DNA of 64,000 nucleotides, from positions 10,647,468-10,711,467 of the forward strand of contig JAMXIF010001210.1 in assembly GCA_028583685.1 (NCBI GenBank). Reading direction: 5' to 3'. This DNA is from Petaurus breviceps papuanus (taxonomy: Eukaryota > Chordata > Mammalia > Diprotodontia > Petauridae). Both the position numbers and the translations under genes were made by a program. Under the pieces are notes generated by a model. That model was not told the origin of the DNA, ran no database searches, and was given only the letters and a program-made list of their open reading frames with translations. Below, one piece after another: positions 23,742-35,391 of the stretch (position 1 is its first letter; every line of letters starts with the position of its first letter).

Positions 23742-23900
23742 CACTACTACTACTACTACTACCACTACTACTACTACTACTACCACTTCTACTACTACCA
23801 TTACTACCACTTCTACTACTACTACCACTTCTACTACCACTACTACTACTACTACTATCCCTACTACCACTGCTACCACTGCTACCACTGCTACCACTCC
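23586..23900 (+). repeat. (CTA/CCA/CTT)n trinucleotide tract with assembly gap
   Basis: About 300 bp of CTA units with CCA and CTT variants, ending in GCTACCACT units. Ten Ns at 23685-23694 mark a gap, so the real length is unknown. The long poly-Thr, poly-Tyr and poly-Val open frames here arise from the repeat and are not genes. Confidence 0.97.
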
Positions 23901-24264
23901 TCCTCCTTTTATGGGTTGTTAAGCAGTCTCATATTCTTTGATCCAGTTTTACATAGCCCACATTTTCCTCCTTATTAAGGTTCCCTACTCTCTTTACCCT
24001 TTCCAATATCCCTCCTAGTTTTGTTATTCTGTGGCTTGGAAGTAAAAAATCCCATCTGTTTTTTTTTTCTTTACTCCAAAGGTTTTATATAAAGCAAAGT
24101 AAGTTTATCAGTTTTAAATATAAGTTTATAAAGTACAAGTTTATACAACTAAAAGTAAATTATTGTCAAGACCTCTCTGGTGTCCCTTTCCCCACATACC
24201 CCAAGTGATCTCTATGAACTCTAGCTCAATAAAAAAGGGGAAGTACTGCATTTAGTCTTATATG

Positions 24265-24440
24265 GGATCACAGAGTGTTAGGAATGGAAGGAACTAAATA
24301 TTGACTCTGCCACTTACTCCTTGAGCAAATCACTTATCCAATTTGAGTCTTGCTTTTTTCATCTCTAAAATGAAGGGGTTATATTAGATAGTCAGGGTCA
24401 CATTAATTAGTAGCAGAGACAGGATCAGAACACAGGTCCC
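24265..24440 (+). repeat. Degraded MIR/CR1-tailed SINE
   Basis: GACTCTGCCACTTACTCCTT, CATCTCTAAAATGAAGGGGT, TATATTAGATAGTCAGG are recognisable MIR pieces. Confidence 0.5.
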
Positions 24441-27400
24441 CAATGCTAAGCCCAGATTTCTTTAGCATGCTTTCTTTAAAATTTTCAAACCTGTCCCTGA
24501 CCTCTGTCCTGAGACTTCCCCACTAACATTTGTTAACCCTAAATTCCTACACAACCCAAGATTTATGCACTGTTTGAGATTGTTCATTTACTCCAAAGTT
24601 TTGTTTTATTGTGGTGGTAGCAAAGAAAAAAGTACAGCTTACATTTTTTGAAAATGATAATCTACACCATGAGGACTCATTAAAGATCCTCAGTTCTTAT
24701 TCTGGATCTATAAGGTTTTGCCATGTTCTCAGAAATCTTTGCCACTTCTCATTAAATTTGTCAATGTTGGCTTGTCCCAAGCCTTCCTCAGCCCTCAATT
24801 CCTAATATTTTCACATACATACATGTATATACATAAAACATTTTGCCCAACTTGAAAATGTCCAAAAAGAGAAGGGGATAGAGGGTAGGGAAAACTTAGA
24901 AAGGGGAGAAAAAGAGAGAAACATTTGAAAAGTTTAGGATGTAAAGCAGGATGTCTTGTAAACATGCACTCCCTGCATTGCTATGACCACATCTGTTACT
25001 GCTGTTTCTTTTTCCAGGTGTCATGTGTTTCTATGGTTTCTGAACTTCCTCCTCTCTTATGCAATTTTACAATGGCTTTTCCTGTTGATGACTTACCTGA
25101 TCCCACAACTTCATGTGAATTAAGAAACCCTTCAATCAATTCCTTGTAGCTTTGATAAAAATTCAAATAAATTTCAACTTGAGCTCTCCCCAAATCAAAC
25201 AATGATAACAATAACAACAATGACCAAACAAACAGATTTAATGCTAGGGTCACAGTGGTGCAATTTAATAACATGAGGTGATTTCCTTCAGGTCACAAAT
25301 TAATAAATTGCACATTCTATTCCCTGTGACTTTGGGGATATTAGTAGCAATGGTAGTAGGATCTTATATGTTCACACTAGTAGATGGTGATGTAGACGTT
25401 GGAATAGATGTTTAGATGATGAAACAAACTTTTTATGGTCATTCTCCCAGCTCCCTCCCAAGGATCTTACTTCTTTTATTTCCCTTCCCTCTTTCATAAA
25501 ATAGGAAAGCTCAATTTAAACAGAAAATTTCCCCCCTATTCCTCTGACTTATTTGCTAACAGGATTGTTTCACAATTTGTGGTTCTAATGATGCATTGTT
25601 GATTACTGACAAAATTGTCAAGATAGCATGATGATTCATTTTGTTCAAAGGATATTGCAATAACTTATAAATTAACTCTTCTCAGGGGCAAAAAAGTACC
25701 TTTCCACTTTTATGTTTTGGTTCCACAGATTTTTAAATCACTGAGACTTAGATAAATTTTTCTTTGAAAAGGGGTTTCCATGTTCTGTCTATTGTTTTGG
25801 GCTAGGTCAGTGTCCAGTTATGTAGTGACAATCAAAAAATAGTGGCTGGATAACCTGAACACTGTGCCCTAGTATCCACAAAATATTGAAAGAAACAGAG
25901 GAAGGTGTCTAACTCCATAGATGGCACCTCTTGGAAAGCTATAATGAAAGGTGTGGCTAAGAATAACACGTAAGAAAGAGAAGGTGTTGGGCTGAGGGAT
26001 TATACCCATCAGTGGATCATAAATTCATCCAAGTATAAAAAAAGAATGCTAATTTTGGTTGGATGAAGGATGCTCCTATATTATCCAATACACAACTTTA
26101 AAAATAAAATAAAATAAAATAATGGGTAATTTTGCTTTGTGTACCAGTGACTTAAGTTTTCTATTGTTTCATAAAAGAAATGTTCCCCAAGTCATAGTTT
26201 CATGTTTTCCCACTGATGTCACACAACCTTGACCCTTGAAATATTGAACGTGTAACTATATGGGATGGAGTAAAAACTCTTATACCTAAGAAAGAGGTAA
26301 ATCATAATCTTTCTCCCCACCAAATCTTAAATATTTCTTTATAAACTATACATAATGTTTTGCTAGGGAAACTAATAATTTTTGTCTTTTTACTTGTAGT
26401 AAGAAAATGATTCTAAAACTGGGAACATACAATTTTTACAATGATTAGATTTTCGTCAATAGTGAGAAATTTAGCCTCCTTCTGGCACGATGATCCAGAG
26501 ACTGACTTAACCTACTCCTTCATACTACCTAGTCTGTTTAAGACACCACCCTGTAATGTACAGAGAAAATGACAAGTGATGGATATTAGTGCCTAATAAA
26601 CCACATAAAACAAATACCAGACATGAGGCAAAACTAGTGTCTCATTTCCTTCTTGGGGGCTTTTTAGCCTTTTTAAAGCTCAGGGGTATGTGAGTATTAG
26701 TAGCACTAACTATTTCTCAGCTCTAGACAGGACAAACACACACACAAACTCACTATGCCAACTTCTCTGCTTAGTTCTGATAAAATCGTACAGTCCTTGC
26801 CAGAAGGGTATATGAAGTGATAAAGCTGCAAATTAGAAGCTTGTGTGCTACAGGTTCCCAAGCCAGGCCCAGGTGACTCAGTCTAGCCACCCATTTATCT
26901 AACTAGAAGAAATATATCAAAGTGGAAGGTGCTGAAAACCTAAAAAGGTAATTTAATGAAACATGATTCCTAATGACCCATTTAGTTCCTAATTCACCAT
27001 AGCCCTGACAATGCCAAAACCCCAAATTCTAAGTTTTAACATCAGGGGTCCATGTGTAATTATAACACACTCTCCAAATATGCCCTAAATACACAGGGCC
27101 TGAAAGGAAGCATATCTACTAATTACTATAGAAAAAAAAGCACATGAATTATTTTGTTCTTTAGATGATATTAAAGAAACCCCACAAGCAAACAGATTCC
27201 AAGACTCATAGGTCATGATTTGAGCAATTATAAACCTTCAGAGAAAACTTCCCCAAAGGTTTATTAGAGGGGCATATGTGGTTTGGAAAGAAAGGAAAGG
27301 GATTCTTTTTTAATTGCTCTGTATATCTGGTGTCTCATAGAGTAGTCTATATTCCTGCCAGCTAACAGAAGTTAAGATGATAAAACACAGTACCAAATTA

Positions 27401-28391
27401 GATAGTGTAGCATTGTCATATATCTATAGTTCACCTATGATACACACAAATTATGTTTTAGGATCCAGGTAGCTGTATGAGCTCCCATATATTATTGCTG
27501 TAGGATATTTCATCCCCTACCTTTCCAGACTTAATGATATAGATTATGGTACGTCACATAATAAAGACAAATAAGGAGGCAGTAAAAAAAAAAAATAGAA
27601 AAGGCTTTATAGGCTCAGAAAGCCACAGAAAACCAGTTTTATCTAAATATCAGTATGTCCTGACTGTGCAGGTAAATTTCACTAGGTTGGCCCATCATAT
27701 TTCTTTATCCTGATTTCAAAGCATCAGCACAGAAAATGCAGTGCTCCTGAATGGAAAGTCCTGCTAATTTTGGATTGCTGAGAAATAACATTTGCTGAGA
27801 TTATAATATTCTCACAACTTCCCTTCCATTTTCTTTCCCTCTAAAGCAACAGCATTTTGCAAATCACACAGTGCCATTTAAATTTACCATAATTTTTCTC
27901 TTTCATTTTCATTTAATAAACCCTCAGATTCTCTTGGTCATCATAATGAAATTCATCAACATCAGTAACAGATTTGGCAGTGCTGATGTAGAAAATATGA
28001 AAAATACATATGGCTTTTTAGGCATGAGGAGAAAAAAAATCAAAATAAATGAAGATGTATACTACGGTGAAAATTGTCACCATTTTCCCACCAGAACACA
28101 CAAAATGGAAAGCAAGATCTGTAAAACAGAACAGTAAAACACAATGCTAGGATAGATACACTCACGCACTGATACGTCTGAGCATGACAAGCATATATGT
28201 GATAATGACTTCTGTATGGGGGAAAACAAAACAAAACAATGATACAACACGCTTAATCGCAATATTGTTTATGACATTGTAGGGTCTCAGAAGAAAAAAA
28301 ATAAAATGAAGAAGCTGCTTAGGCAATGGGATTAAAAAAAAAAGTAGGTGTCTATGTTTGCCAGCCACATTGCAGAATTGAACACAGTCAC

Positions 28392-28526
28392 CTGTCGTTT
28401 TCCGCTTAACACAGGAGAGATGAGTTGGTCTAGTATATTTGATAGCAGGTTTTAAAATGATTTTCCTGGAGGGAGAGTGGGCCTGAACTTCTGTTTTTTT
28501 ACCAAGTTCAGCCTTCTTATAAACTG
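28392..28526 (-). CDS. MAP2: MAP2 short basic exon of MAP2A/B
   Basis: The exon encodes AVYKKAELGKKTEVQAHSPS, RKIILKPAIKYTRPTHLS and CVKRKTT, almost the same as human MAP2 (Gly and Ile replace Ala and Phe, from memory). It is 135 nt. The acceptor is CCATAG; the donor GTGACT is non-consensus beyond the GT. The phase is two bases in and one base out, so its last G joins the CA at 23159 to keep Ala. It lies 172 bp downstream of the previous exon. These three exons form the compact group used together in high-molecular-weight MAP2. Confidence 0.95.
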
Positions 28527-28698
28527 CTATGGATAAGAAAACACAAAAGCACACAATCAGGAAAAAATGAACAAGTTCAATAAAACCGAATAAAATCTGA
28601 TCAATTATTAAAGTTACCACTGTACTGGCCACAAAACAGTAACCGTGAAGTACTTGGCATACACAAAAAAATAAGAAAATAATGATTGTTAAATGAAC
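28527..28698. other. MAP2: Short MAP2 intron (172 bp)
   Basis: The intron runs from donor GTTCAT to acceptor CCATAG on the minus strand, with the same phase on both sides. It contains no repeat. It is very short compared with the multi-kilobase introns elsewhere in the gene. Confidence 0.93.
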
Positions 28699-28905
28699 CT
28701 TTTTTCCTTCTCACTTCATCCCTGGAGACTGTGCTAGGTTCCTTTTTAGCTACTTTTCTTTCAGGAGTGGAAATTCTGCCTCTCCCAGTTTTAAAGGGTT
28801 TTTCTTTCCTATGTTTATCGAGAGATGATCTCCGAACTTCCTTCTCTGCTTTCTCTTCTTTAGGAACAGTCTCTAACTGCTCTGTCATGATGCTTCTATC
28901 ATCAT
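28699..28905 (-). CDS. MAP2: MAP2 exon after the large exon (basic/acidic linker)
   Basis: The translation is (D)DDRSIMTEQLETVPKEEKAE, KEVRRSSLDKHRKEKPFKTG, RGRISTPERKVAKKEPSTVS and RDEVRRKK. This follows the human MAP2 order with few changes. The segment turns from acidic to strongly basic and contains RRSS and Ser/Thr-Pro sites. The exon is 207 nt, begins after acceptor CCCACAG with two codon bases, and ends with one; the donor GTTCAT is far from consensus. Only a 224-bp intron separates it from the large exon. It is part of the block present in MAP2A/B and absent from MAP2C. Confidence 0.95.
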
Positions 28906-29129
28906 CTGTGGGATCAAAGGAAATCATAACAACAGAACAACAGCGACATCAGAAATTAGTAAGGGGCATCAAAGGTCCTTGCGGTTTAAAAAAATGAAAT
29001 ATAGGGACACTTTAAGGTGTTAGGGCATTTATAACTATTTGGGGCACTGGACATTTATAATTTTTGTCCATTAGGTTATTACGTTTTGTTAAGTAGCAAG
29101 AAATTAAAAAAAAAAAGGATAATGCACAC
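28906..29129. other. MAP2: Short MAP2 intron (224 bp)
   Basis: The intron runs from donor GTGTGC of the large exon to acceptor CCCACAG. No repeat is visible in it. With the 172-bp intron it keeps three MAP2A/B exons within 4.6 kb. Confidence 0.93.
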
Positions 29130-32100
29130 CTTGCGTATCCACCCAGAGGCTGTCAGCATCCATGATGGAGTCATCAATGGTGGTTTCATCTTTGTAATCA
29201 TCATATGTTTCTGTCTTGTATTCAGAAAAGCCAACTTCTTCCTTTTCCGGGGAGGCAGGGGCCTCCGGGGAGCCTTCCTTGGGTTCTCCGAGTGCTTCTG
29301 CAGCTTCTTCTATTTGTGGCTCTTCTTCTTCAGGAGGAGAGGACCTCCTTTCCATCTCAGGCTGTTCTAGGGCAGCAAAGCGTACACTGTGGGAACCGGT
29401 TTCCCCTTCATCTGTTGTGGTTTGCACTACGGTGATGAAGTCATCCTCAATGGTCACCACTGACTCAATTACTCCCTTGTACTCAGGCATCTCAGCTGCA
29501 CCCAACTCCACCAATTCCTCTTTGACAGCTGGAACACTCAAGTCTGTTATCTGGAGAGTTTCGGAGCGGAAAAGCAGTTTATCAGCTTCTCCCCGGGCTT
29601 CTATTTCTTCCTCTTCTTCCCTGGGAGCCTCCTCTGGTTCAGATACAATCCCTTGCAGCAATGGTTCGATGACTTCGGAGGGAGTGATGGAGATGTCTGG
29701 AGTTTCCTTGACTTCTTCTTTTGTCTCCTGAACTTGCTCCATCTGGATATCAGTCCCCTCAGCCTGTACCTCGTAACTCTTTGAAGCAGTTGCTGCTGGA
29801 GGCTCTTCCGCTGGCAATTTGATTGTGATGTCCTCCTGCAGTACAGTTACTTCTGGGGTCACTTCTTTCTTGCCCTCATCAGGTTTCAAGGACTCCATAG
29901 TCAGACTCTCAGGAGTGTGATCATGTTCGCCACTTGACTCATAGGACTCCTCTTTATCTACTGCTTCCTGGTGCACCAGGTCAGGCTTGGCCACTTTTTC
30001 TTTAACTTCTGTCTCAGAAACCTTGCTGCTCTCTTTCTGGTGGCTGGGCTCAATACTGGGAAATGCGTCTGCCTCAGGGGGTTTGGCCAAGTGGGTCCTG
30101 TCCTGTTGAGCAGCCTGGGTATGAGGTTCTGTTTCTTTTTTGGTATCTGCTTCCAGTCCTGAAGCAGCCTGCCCAAAGTCACTGATCTTAGCATCAGGTT
30201 GACTCTGCTCAACTTTCTTGGCAGCAGCTTCCAATCCATGGTCCACTTTTGGGGATGGCTCTGCTTCAGCCACCTCTGGTACTGAACTAAGACTCTTTTC
30301 GCCCTTTTCACTCATGAAGATAGAAGTATCTTTTGGTTTGATGGGCTCTTTGCCAAATACTTGTTCAAAGGTCATTCCTGTTCCAAATGCTTCAACTTTA
30401 TCCACTCCCTCCGCTACTTTTTTGGGGTGTTCTTTTTCTTCCAGAAGAATTTCTTTGGATTCCATGTGTTCTTCACTCTTTTCTATCACAGTATCCAATT
30501 TATCATTACTCTTCCTTTCATGATCAACCTCTCTACCAAGACCTGACTTATCTCCAGCGATGGGCTGAGATAGCTCTCCCTCACTACTAAACTCTTCTTT
30601 GACTCTTCCAGCTGCTGCCAATTTCACTTCGATCAATGAAAGATCTGTGGCCAAATCTCTTCGGATCTTGTCATCAGAACCATCATAGAAGGAGCCACTT
30701 TCACCTGATAAATTCTCACTGTCCTGGACGGGTGATGGCAGAGGAACTGTATATTTATTGAAAACACAGTAACCCAGATCCTCAAGCTGACTGTCTGCTT
30801 TTGCAGCAACATGGTTTTCATCAGTTAGGGAAGCCAAGCCAGTGGTGCTCTCTTCAAGCAGTGTCTCTGATGGTACAGATTTCCTTCTTGCCACCTCAGC
30901 ATCTGCACTCACAGAGGCTAGCCTGGACCTTGTGCCTGCTAGATCCAACATTTCGGGCAAGTCAGGGGCCATCACAGACCCATTTTTATAATAATCTTTG
31001 GCCAGGAAAGGTGACTCACACAATGATTCTACCTGGATATTCTCTGCTCTGGTCACTTTCTCCTCCTCCAACTGTTCTTCTTCCTCTTTGCTTTCTATTG
31101 GAAAACAAGGAGCTTTCTCTAGGGCAGGAGTTGTGGCCGGAAGGTAATCATCCCCTTCATCCATGCTCCCACTAGTATTAGTTAGAATATCAGAAGCCAG
31201 TGGAGAGAGATCATGTCCCCGACCAAAGTTAAACCCAAGTGCTATGGAATCCAGGCAAGACATGGGTAAATTGATGGACATGCTTCTTTGTTCTATGGCA
31301 GATCTACCACCAAGTCCTAAACTTCGGCTTAGTGTCAAATCATCCTTATTTTTACTGTGGAGATCTCTTTTTTCTCCATAAACTTTTGGATCAATGGTGA
31401 ACATCCTTTCTTGCGGAGAGCTAGGTTCTTCAGGTAGGTCAGATGGATAGCTCTGTGCCAGGGTACTGTATCCCCCCTCTAAAATGGGAGCTTGCTGCTC
31501 TTTCCCTGGGTAAAATTCCTTTTCAGAACTTTTATGTATAGGTGAAACTGTGTCATAGGATTCATAGACGCTTTCTTTTGTATCACTCAATTCATAGTAA
31601 TCACTGCCAGACTGGATGCTTTTTGTGGTTTCTTCTTTCAATGTGGAGGTTTCAAAATACTTTGACATTCCAGATTTGTCTTCATCCAGCTGCCTCTCAT
31701 AATCAAGGGAGGCTGCAACCCCTGCCCTATGGGCCTCAATGTCTTTTTCAACAATTTCCTCTCGGAACAGTTCCTTGGTTGCACTCTTTTCACTGAGAAG
31801 ACCTAGTTCATCAGAGGCTTTATCCAACATTTTTGAAGTTGTGGCTGCACCTGAGAGCACTTGTTCTAGGCCTTCAGGGAATGCATCATGTCTTAAATCA
31901 TCAATGGGAGCTTTATGGTCTTTCTTTTCTTCCTGTTGGAATGTTTTCTCTGTTGAGACACTGATGATGCCCATCTCTTCATCTAATATCTTCTGGGGCT
32001 CACCTTCTTTTGGCATAGTTTTCTTTTCAGGAATGACATTTTTCTCTTCTGGTTTTGGATGAAGTTCACTGTCCAATAAAGTAGACTTCTGTCCGTTGAA

Positions 32101-32939
32101 TGTACAAGGTTCTTTTTTCTGCTCACTGTCTTGCTTTATTACATCTTTTTCTGCCCCAACATCGGATATTTTCTTAATAGGACTTTCTGTTACAGTTGGT
32201 TTGCCAGCTTCCATGGATGGTGTAATTTCCATTGAGGTTGTTGTTTCCCCTGCTTTTAAGGTTTTTTCCATAAGGATCTGTTCATCCTTTGGAATCTCTT
32301 TGGCTATCTGTGGGCCACTGGACTCTTCCTTAGGCTTTTTATCTTCTGGCTTCAGTGTCTCTGGTGCCAAGGGTAGTGCTTCAGAAAGAAGTTTATCTTT
32401 AGTGGCATCTGACAAATCAGACTTCGATTCAGAAAGTAAAGGAAAGCTCACACTTCCAAAGGGAGTTGGCTTTGGAGAGTCCAATTTTTTCCCGGCCCAT
32501 TTTGTGATTTCTTGAACTTCATAGCTTTCTTTCATGGGGGTGAGAGGGACAGGAGATAATTGACTATATGTACTCCATTCGTCCTTGGATACTTCAATGG
32601 ACAAGTCTTTTTGCTCTTTCTGAAATACAGTCTCTGTGGGAAAACCCACACCAAGTTCTGCAGGGACTGGTTCACTTTTCTGCTGCATGTACTCTAGCTT
32701 CTCCCCGAAAGTCTGTTCAAATGGTGTAAGAGGTACCTTCCTATCTTCTTTGCCATGTACATCCTTTTTATCTACAATCTCAGGTTGTGCTGGCTGGGTG
32801 ACTAAGGCATCAAGTTTAGGCAGTTCAGCAGGCTTACTTCCTTTCCCAGGTTCCTTTTCCTTCTTGTCTAATGGTTCAACTGTGAGAGGGCCAGTGCCCT
32901 GTTGTTCATGGAACTCCATCTTCGAGGCTGTAAGTAAAT
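29130..32939 (-). CDS. MAP2: MAP2 large exon: projection domain of MAP2A/B
   Basis: This single 3810-nt open exon (about 1270 residues) encodes most of the acidic projection arm that spaces dendritic microtubules and separates MAP2A/B from MAP2C. The exon begins at acceptor CTTCAG with (D)LLTASKMEFHEQQ; the open frame upstream to 32973 is intron. Recognisable blocks in order are DKSGMSKYFETSTLKEE with SGSDYYELSDT, a central block around SKNKDDLTLSRSLGLGGRSA and NLPMSCLDSIALGFNFGRGH, RLASVSADAEVARRKSVPSE, YCVFNKYTVPLPSPVQDSEN, VKLAAAGRVK, EVKEKVAKPDLVHQEAVDKE, KGVIESVVTIEDDFITVVQT, and the end KDETTIDDSIMDADSLWVDT. The central block corresponds to the MAP2 projection family. The N-terminal third is much more diverged from human than the centre and C-terminal part. 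The donor GTGTGC is weak, as expected for an exon skipped in MAP2C. The frame is intact. Confidence 0.98.
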
Positions 32940-35133
32940 CTGAAGTAATTGGGTTGCTTTTTAAACAAGTCATACACAGTGCATTTAGGCAAACAGCTCA
33001 TAATCATTCTTTGACATGATTAATGGATGGGAAGGTAAAAAGAAAAAAAATGCATGGAAACATGCAGGCACACTATTTAAAAATCAGTATGAAAATGGTA
33101 AGACTAAGATGTATGTTTACTATTGTTGGTGTGGGCTCTACCTATAATTGTCTTTGTGCAACTTCTCACCCCTCATATTTGTATGAGAAATATGCTTTAG
33201 ATGAGTAAAATGTGCATTTGCCTTCAGATATACATTTCAAATAAAAAAAAATTACTTAGCAAGCCACAGAGGGCATGATACAACTTTCAAGGCTGAACAG
33301 AGAAAGAAAGATATTGATTTCCACTAATCTTTTGCACCAGTTTTCTCAACACCAAGTATAATAACAGGTTATAGGTAGGAAGAATGATTACTTCCGTAAA
33401 AAATAGGATTGTGAGTATTTCAAGAAGAAGGGGTTTCTATTAGACATCAGGCCCATTTTTAAACTAATCAATATATCATTGATATGAATCTTCAAATATA
33501 ATTGTATATTTCATATTTATAAGGAAATAATTTATATTACTGTTAACCAATAGCTTATAAACTAACTCCTAAAAAGAGACAAGAAATATGGGAAAAATTT
33601 AATTTGTCATCTGTTAAAACTCAACTCTTTTTTATGATTCAACAACGGTTGAATATTTTAAGATACTTTGTATCATGGTCTCTCAATGAAATGTTTTTTT
33701 TTAAACAAGTAATAAAGATTGAAGATCGAAACAACTGAGAAAATTAAAATAAATGTCAATTCTAAAATTTTTCTTTTCTTTGGTTTTGAACAACTCAGAT
33801 GATGGAATTTTGGAAACTGAAGAAACATTGCCTATTAGCCTCAAAAATGCTAAATTTATTATGAGTTTTCTTTGACTGTGGTAACCAGTGATAGCACTAA
33901 TGACTTGTACTGTTTTGTTTTGTTTTTTTTGAGATTGGATCTTCTCTCACACAGGCTGGAAATATAGCAGTCACTCACAGGCCTCATCCCCAAACAGATC
34001 AGGATAACCTGCTCTGTTTTACTGACCTGAGCCAATTCACCCCTTCATTAGGCAGCAGCCTAAGGTGCTCAGTTCTCAAGAGCTCACCAAATTGGTGCTG
34101 GATTTAGCATAGATACTGAATTAACTTTACCTCTACTTGAGTTCAGGGTACCTGAACTCAGATGATCTACCACCCTCAATCTATCTGGCAATAGGGACTG
34201 AGTATAGCTGTGTACCACCTTGCCTGGTTCTACCAGTGGCTTAAGGTCTATGTGCCAGTTGGACCAAATGGAATTACGGAATGGTCCGAGGGTTTTTATT
34301 GCAGTTTAAACTTTGATAGCTATTAGCTAACAATAATTTAGCTAATAACTACTAAAGCATAAAATTACAGTAAGACTTTTAAGCTACCCTGTACTTTGCA
34401 AAGTTTAGAAAGGAAGAATAAAACTCAACCATCTCTTAACAAGAAAGTGTTTTGGAACATCATTACCTTAAGTACTTGTGTATCCTGTTGTAACAATAGA
34501 AAAGAAATATTTTATAAACTTCTAATAAAGGTCAGATGGATGAAAACTCAAGAAATTTGGAAATGACCAAAGGGATAGGCTGCAATAAATGGAAAGGGTA
34601 TGACATGAGAAGCATCAGCAGTAGCTCAAGGAAAACTAAACCAGAATGCACTAAAGCATAAAAATACAGCACGCTGCACTGCAAACAAAAACACATCTAG
34701 AGTTTAAGCTTTTGGTATCACTGTCCAAGTCAATAGATCTAGTTTTTGGGGAAAAAAAAGCAGATGAATCTCTGCACCAAAAATTAAAAAAAATAAAATA
34801 AAATAAAAGTGTACACATATTAGCAATGTGACTGGCAAACATCTGAAATGGGGAAGGGAAAAGCACTCAGGTGACATTATCAGCTTAGCTGCAAAGCATA
34901 TTGTATCATAGCAAAGTAAAATCAAAAGTCTGGTGCGACAGCAGGAAACCATGCGGTCACGGTCATGGGCACCGATGCAAATACAAGCTATGTTTTCTTT
35001 AAGCACAACAACAGGAGCGCTATAAAAATGAGAATAATAAGAGATGGAACAGCTTTGGGAAAGTGCCAAGTTGGAAAAGCTAGAAAATAGTCTATTCATA
35101 AGCAAACACATGCAAATCCTAAAGAAGACACAC
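32940..35133. other. MAP2: MAP2 intron upstream of the large exon
   Basis: AT-rich intron whose main content is a full-length 7SL RNA pseudogene (33931-34228). The remainder shows nothing I can name beyond A-rich runs near 34780-34810. Confidence 0.85.
33931..34228 (-). pseudogene. 7SL (SRP) RNA pseudogene, full length with A-rich tail
   Basis: On the minus strand the copy begins ACCAGGCAAGGTGGTACACA. It keeps S-domain pieces (TGCCTAATGAAGGGGTGAAT, GGTCAGTAAAACAGAGCAGG) and ends CCAGCCTGTGTGAGAGAAGA then TCCAATCTC, the 7SL 3' end. An A-rich tail of the form A8CAAAACAAAACA follows at 33912-33930, showing retroposition by a LINE machinery. The length of about 298 nt equals that of 7SL. Substitutions are frequent, so it is old. 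Confidence 0.88.
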
Positions 35134-35391
35134 CTTCCCCAGCAGAGAAAGGTGTTTTTATATCCAGAGTCACTTCCTGGACCACTTTTATACTTTTCTC
35201 AAGTGGTTCCCCAGTGAAAACACTTTCTTCAGGAACTATTTTGGCTTTGGAACTAGAATCCACTTGGACCTCACTGAGGCCCTTTGGTTGATCTGAGGAC
35301 TTAGCAGGCCCACACTCTTTGCCCCATTCTTTTTCAGGAAGAGCAGCAGGTTTTGCTTCCTCAGCCACTGGACCCTCTACAGTTACTTCTT
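35134..35391 (-). CDS. MAP2: MAP2 cassette exon (probable exon 8, MAP2A-type insert)
   Basis: This 258-nt open segment encodes about 86 residues: EEVTVEGPVAEEAKPAALPE, then KEWGKECGPAKSSDQPKG, a Val/Ser/Lys stretch, and an end reading DIKTPFSAGEG. It starts with two codon bases and ends with one, so it splices in frame before the large exon at 32939. The acceptor region reads CCCTAAGAAGAAG, giving three possible start points three bases apart; the first is chosen here. The donor is GTGTGT. Composition (Lys, Glu, Pro, Ser, Val) resembles the projection domain. MAP2A differs from MAP2B by one extra exon of about this size just before the large exon, so this is probably that exon, but no reference sequence was available to confirm it. 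Confidence 0.82.

Larger units (their letters stand above)
23160..28391. other. MAP2: MAP2 intron
   Basis: Intron upstream of the common linker exon. It holds a core-SINE, the (CTA)n tract with an assembly gap, and a MIR-like fragment at about 24265-24440. From about 24450 to 28390 there is AT-rich sequence with no repeat or exon that I can recognise, apart from a short AAAAT run at 26100-26120. Confidence 0.85.

Noticed and set aside
23533-23978. Open frames of poly-Thr, poly-Tyr and poly-Val up to 130 aa
   Set aside because: They are translations of the (CTA)n tract across an N gap, not proteins.
24996-25274. Minus-strand open frame of 92 aa with a hydrophobic, signal-peptide-like start
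   Set aside because: No splice or promoter context and no family resemblance; it lies in AT-rich intron and overlaps another chance frame on the other strand.
32940-32973. Upstream Met (MTCLKSNPITS) as a start for the large exon
   Set aside because: The acceptor CTTCAG at the 32940 side and exact phase with 49778 show that these codons are intron sequence; MAP2 does not start here.
29086-33019. Many plus-strand and alternate-frame open frames (up to 171 aa) opposite the large MAP2 exon
   Set aside because: They are antisense shadows of a long, low-stop coding exon; none has a recognisable domain or separate gene signals.
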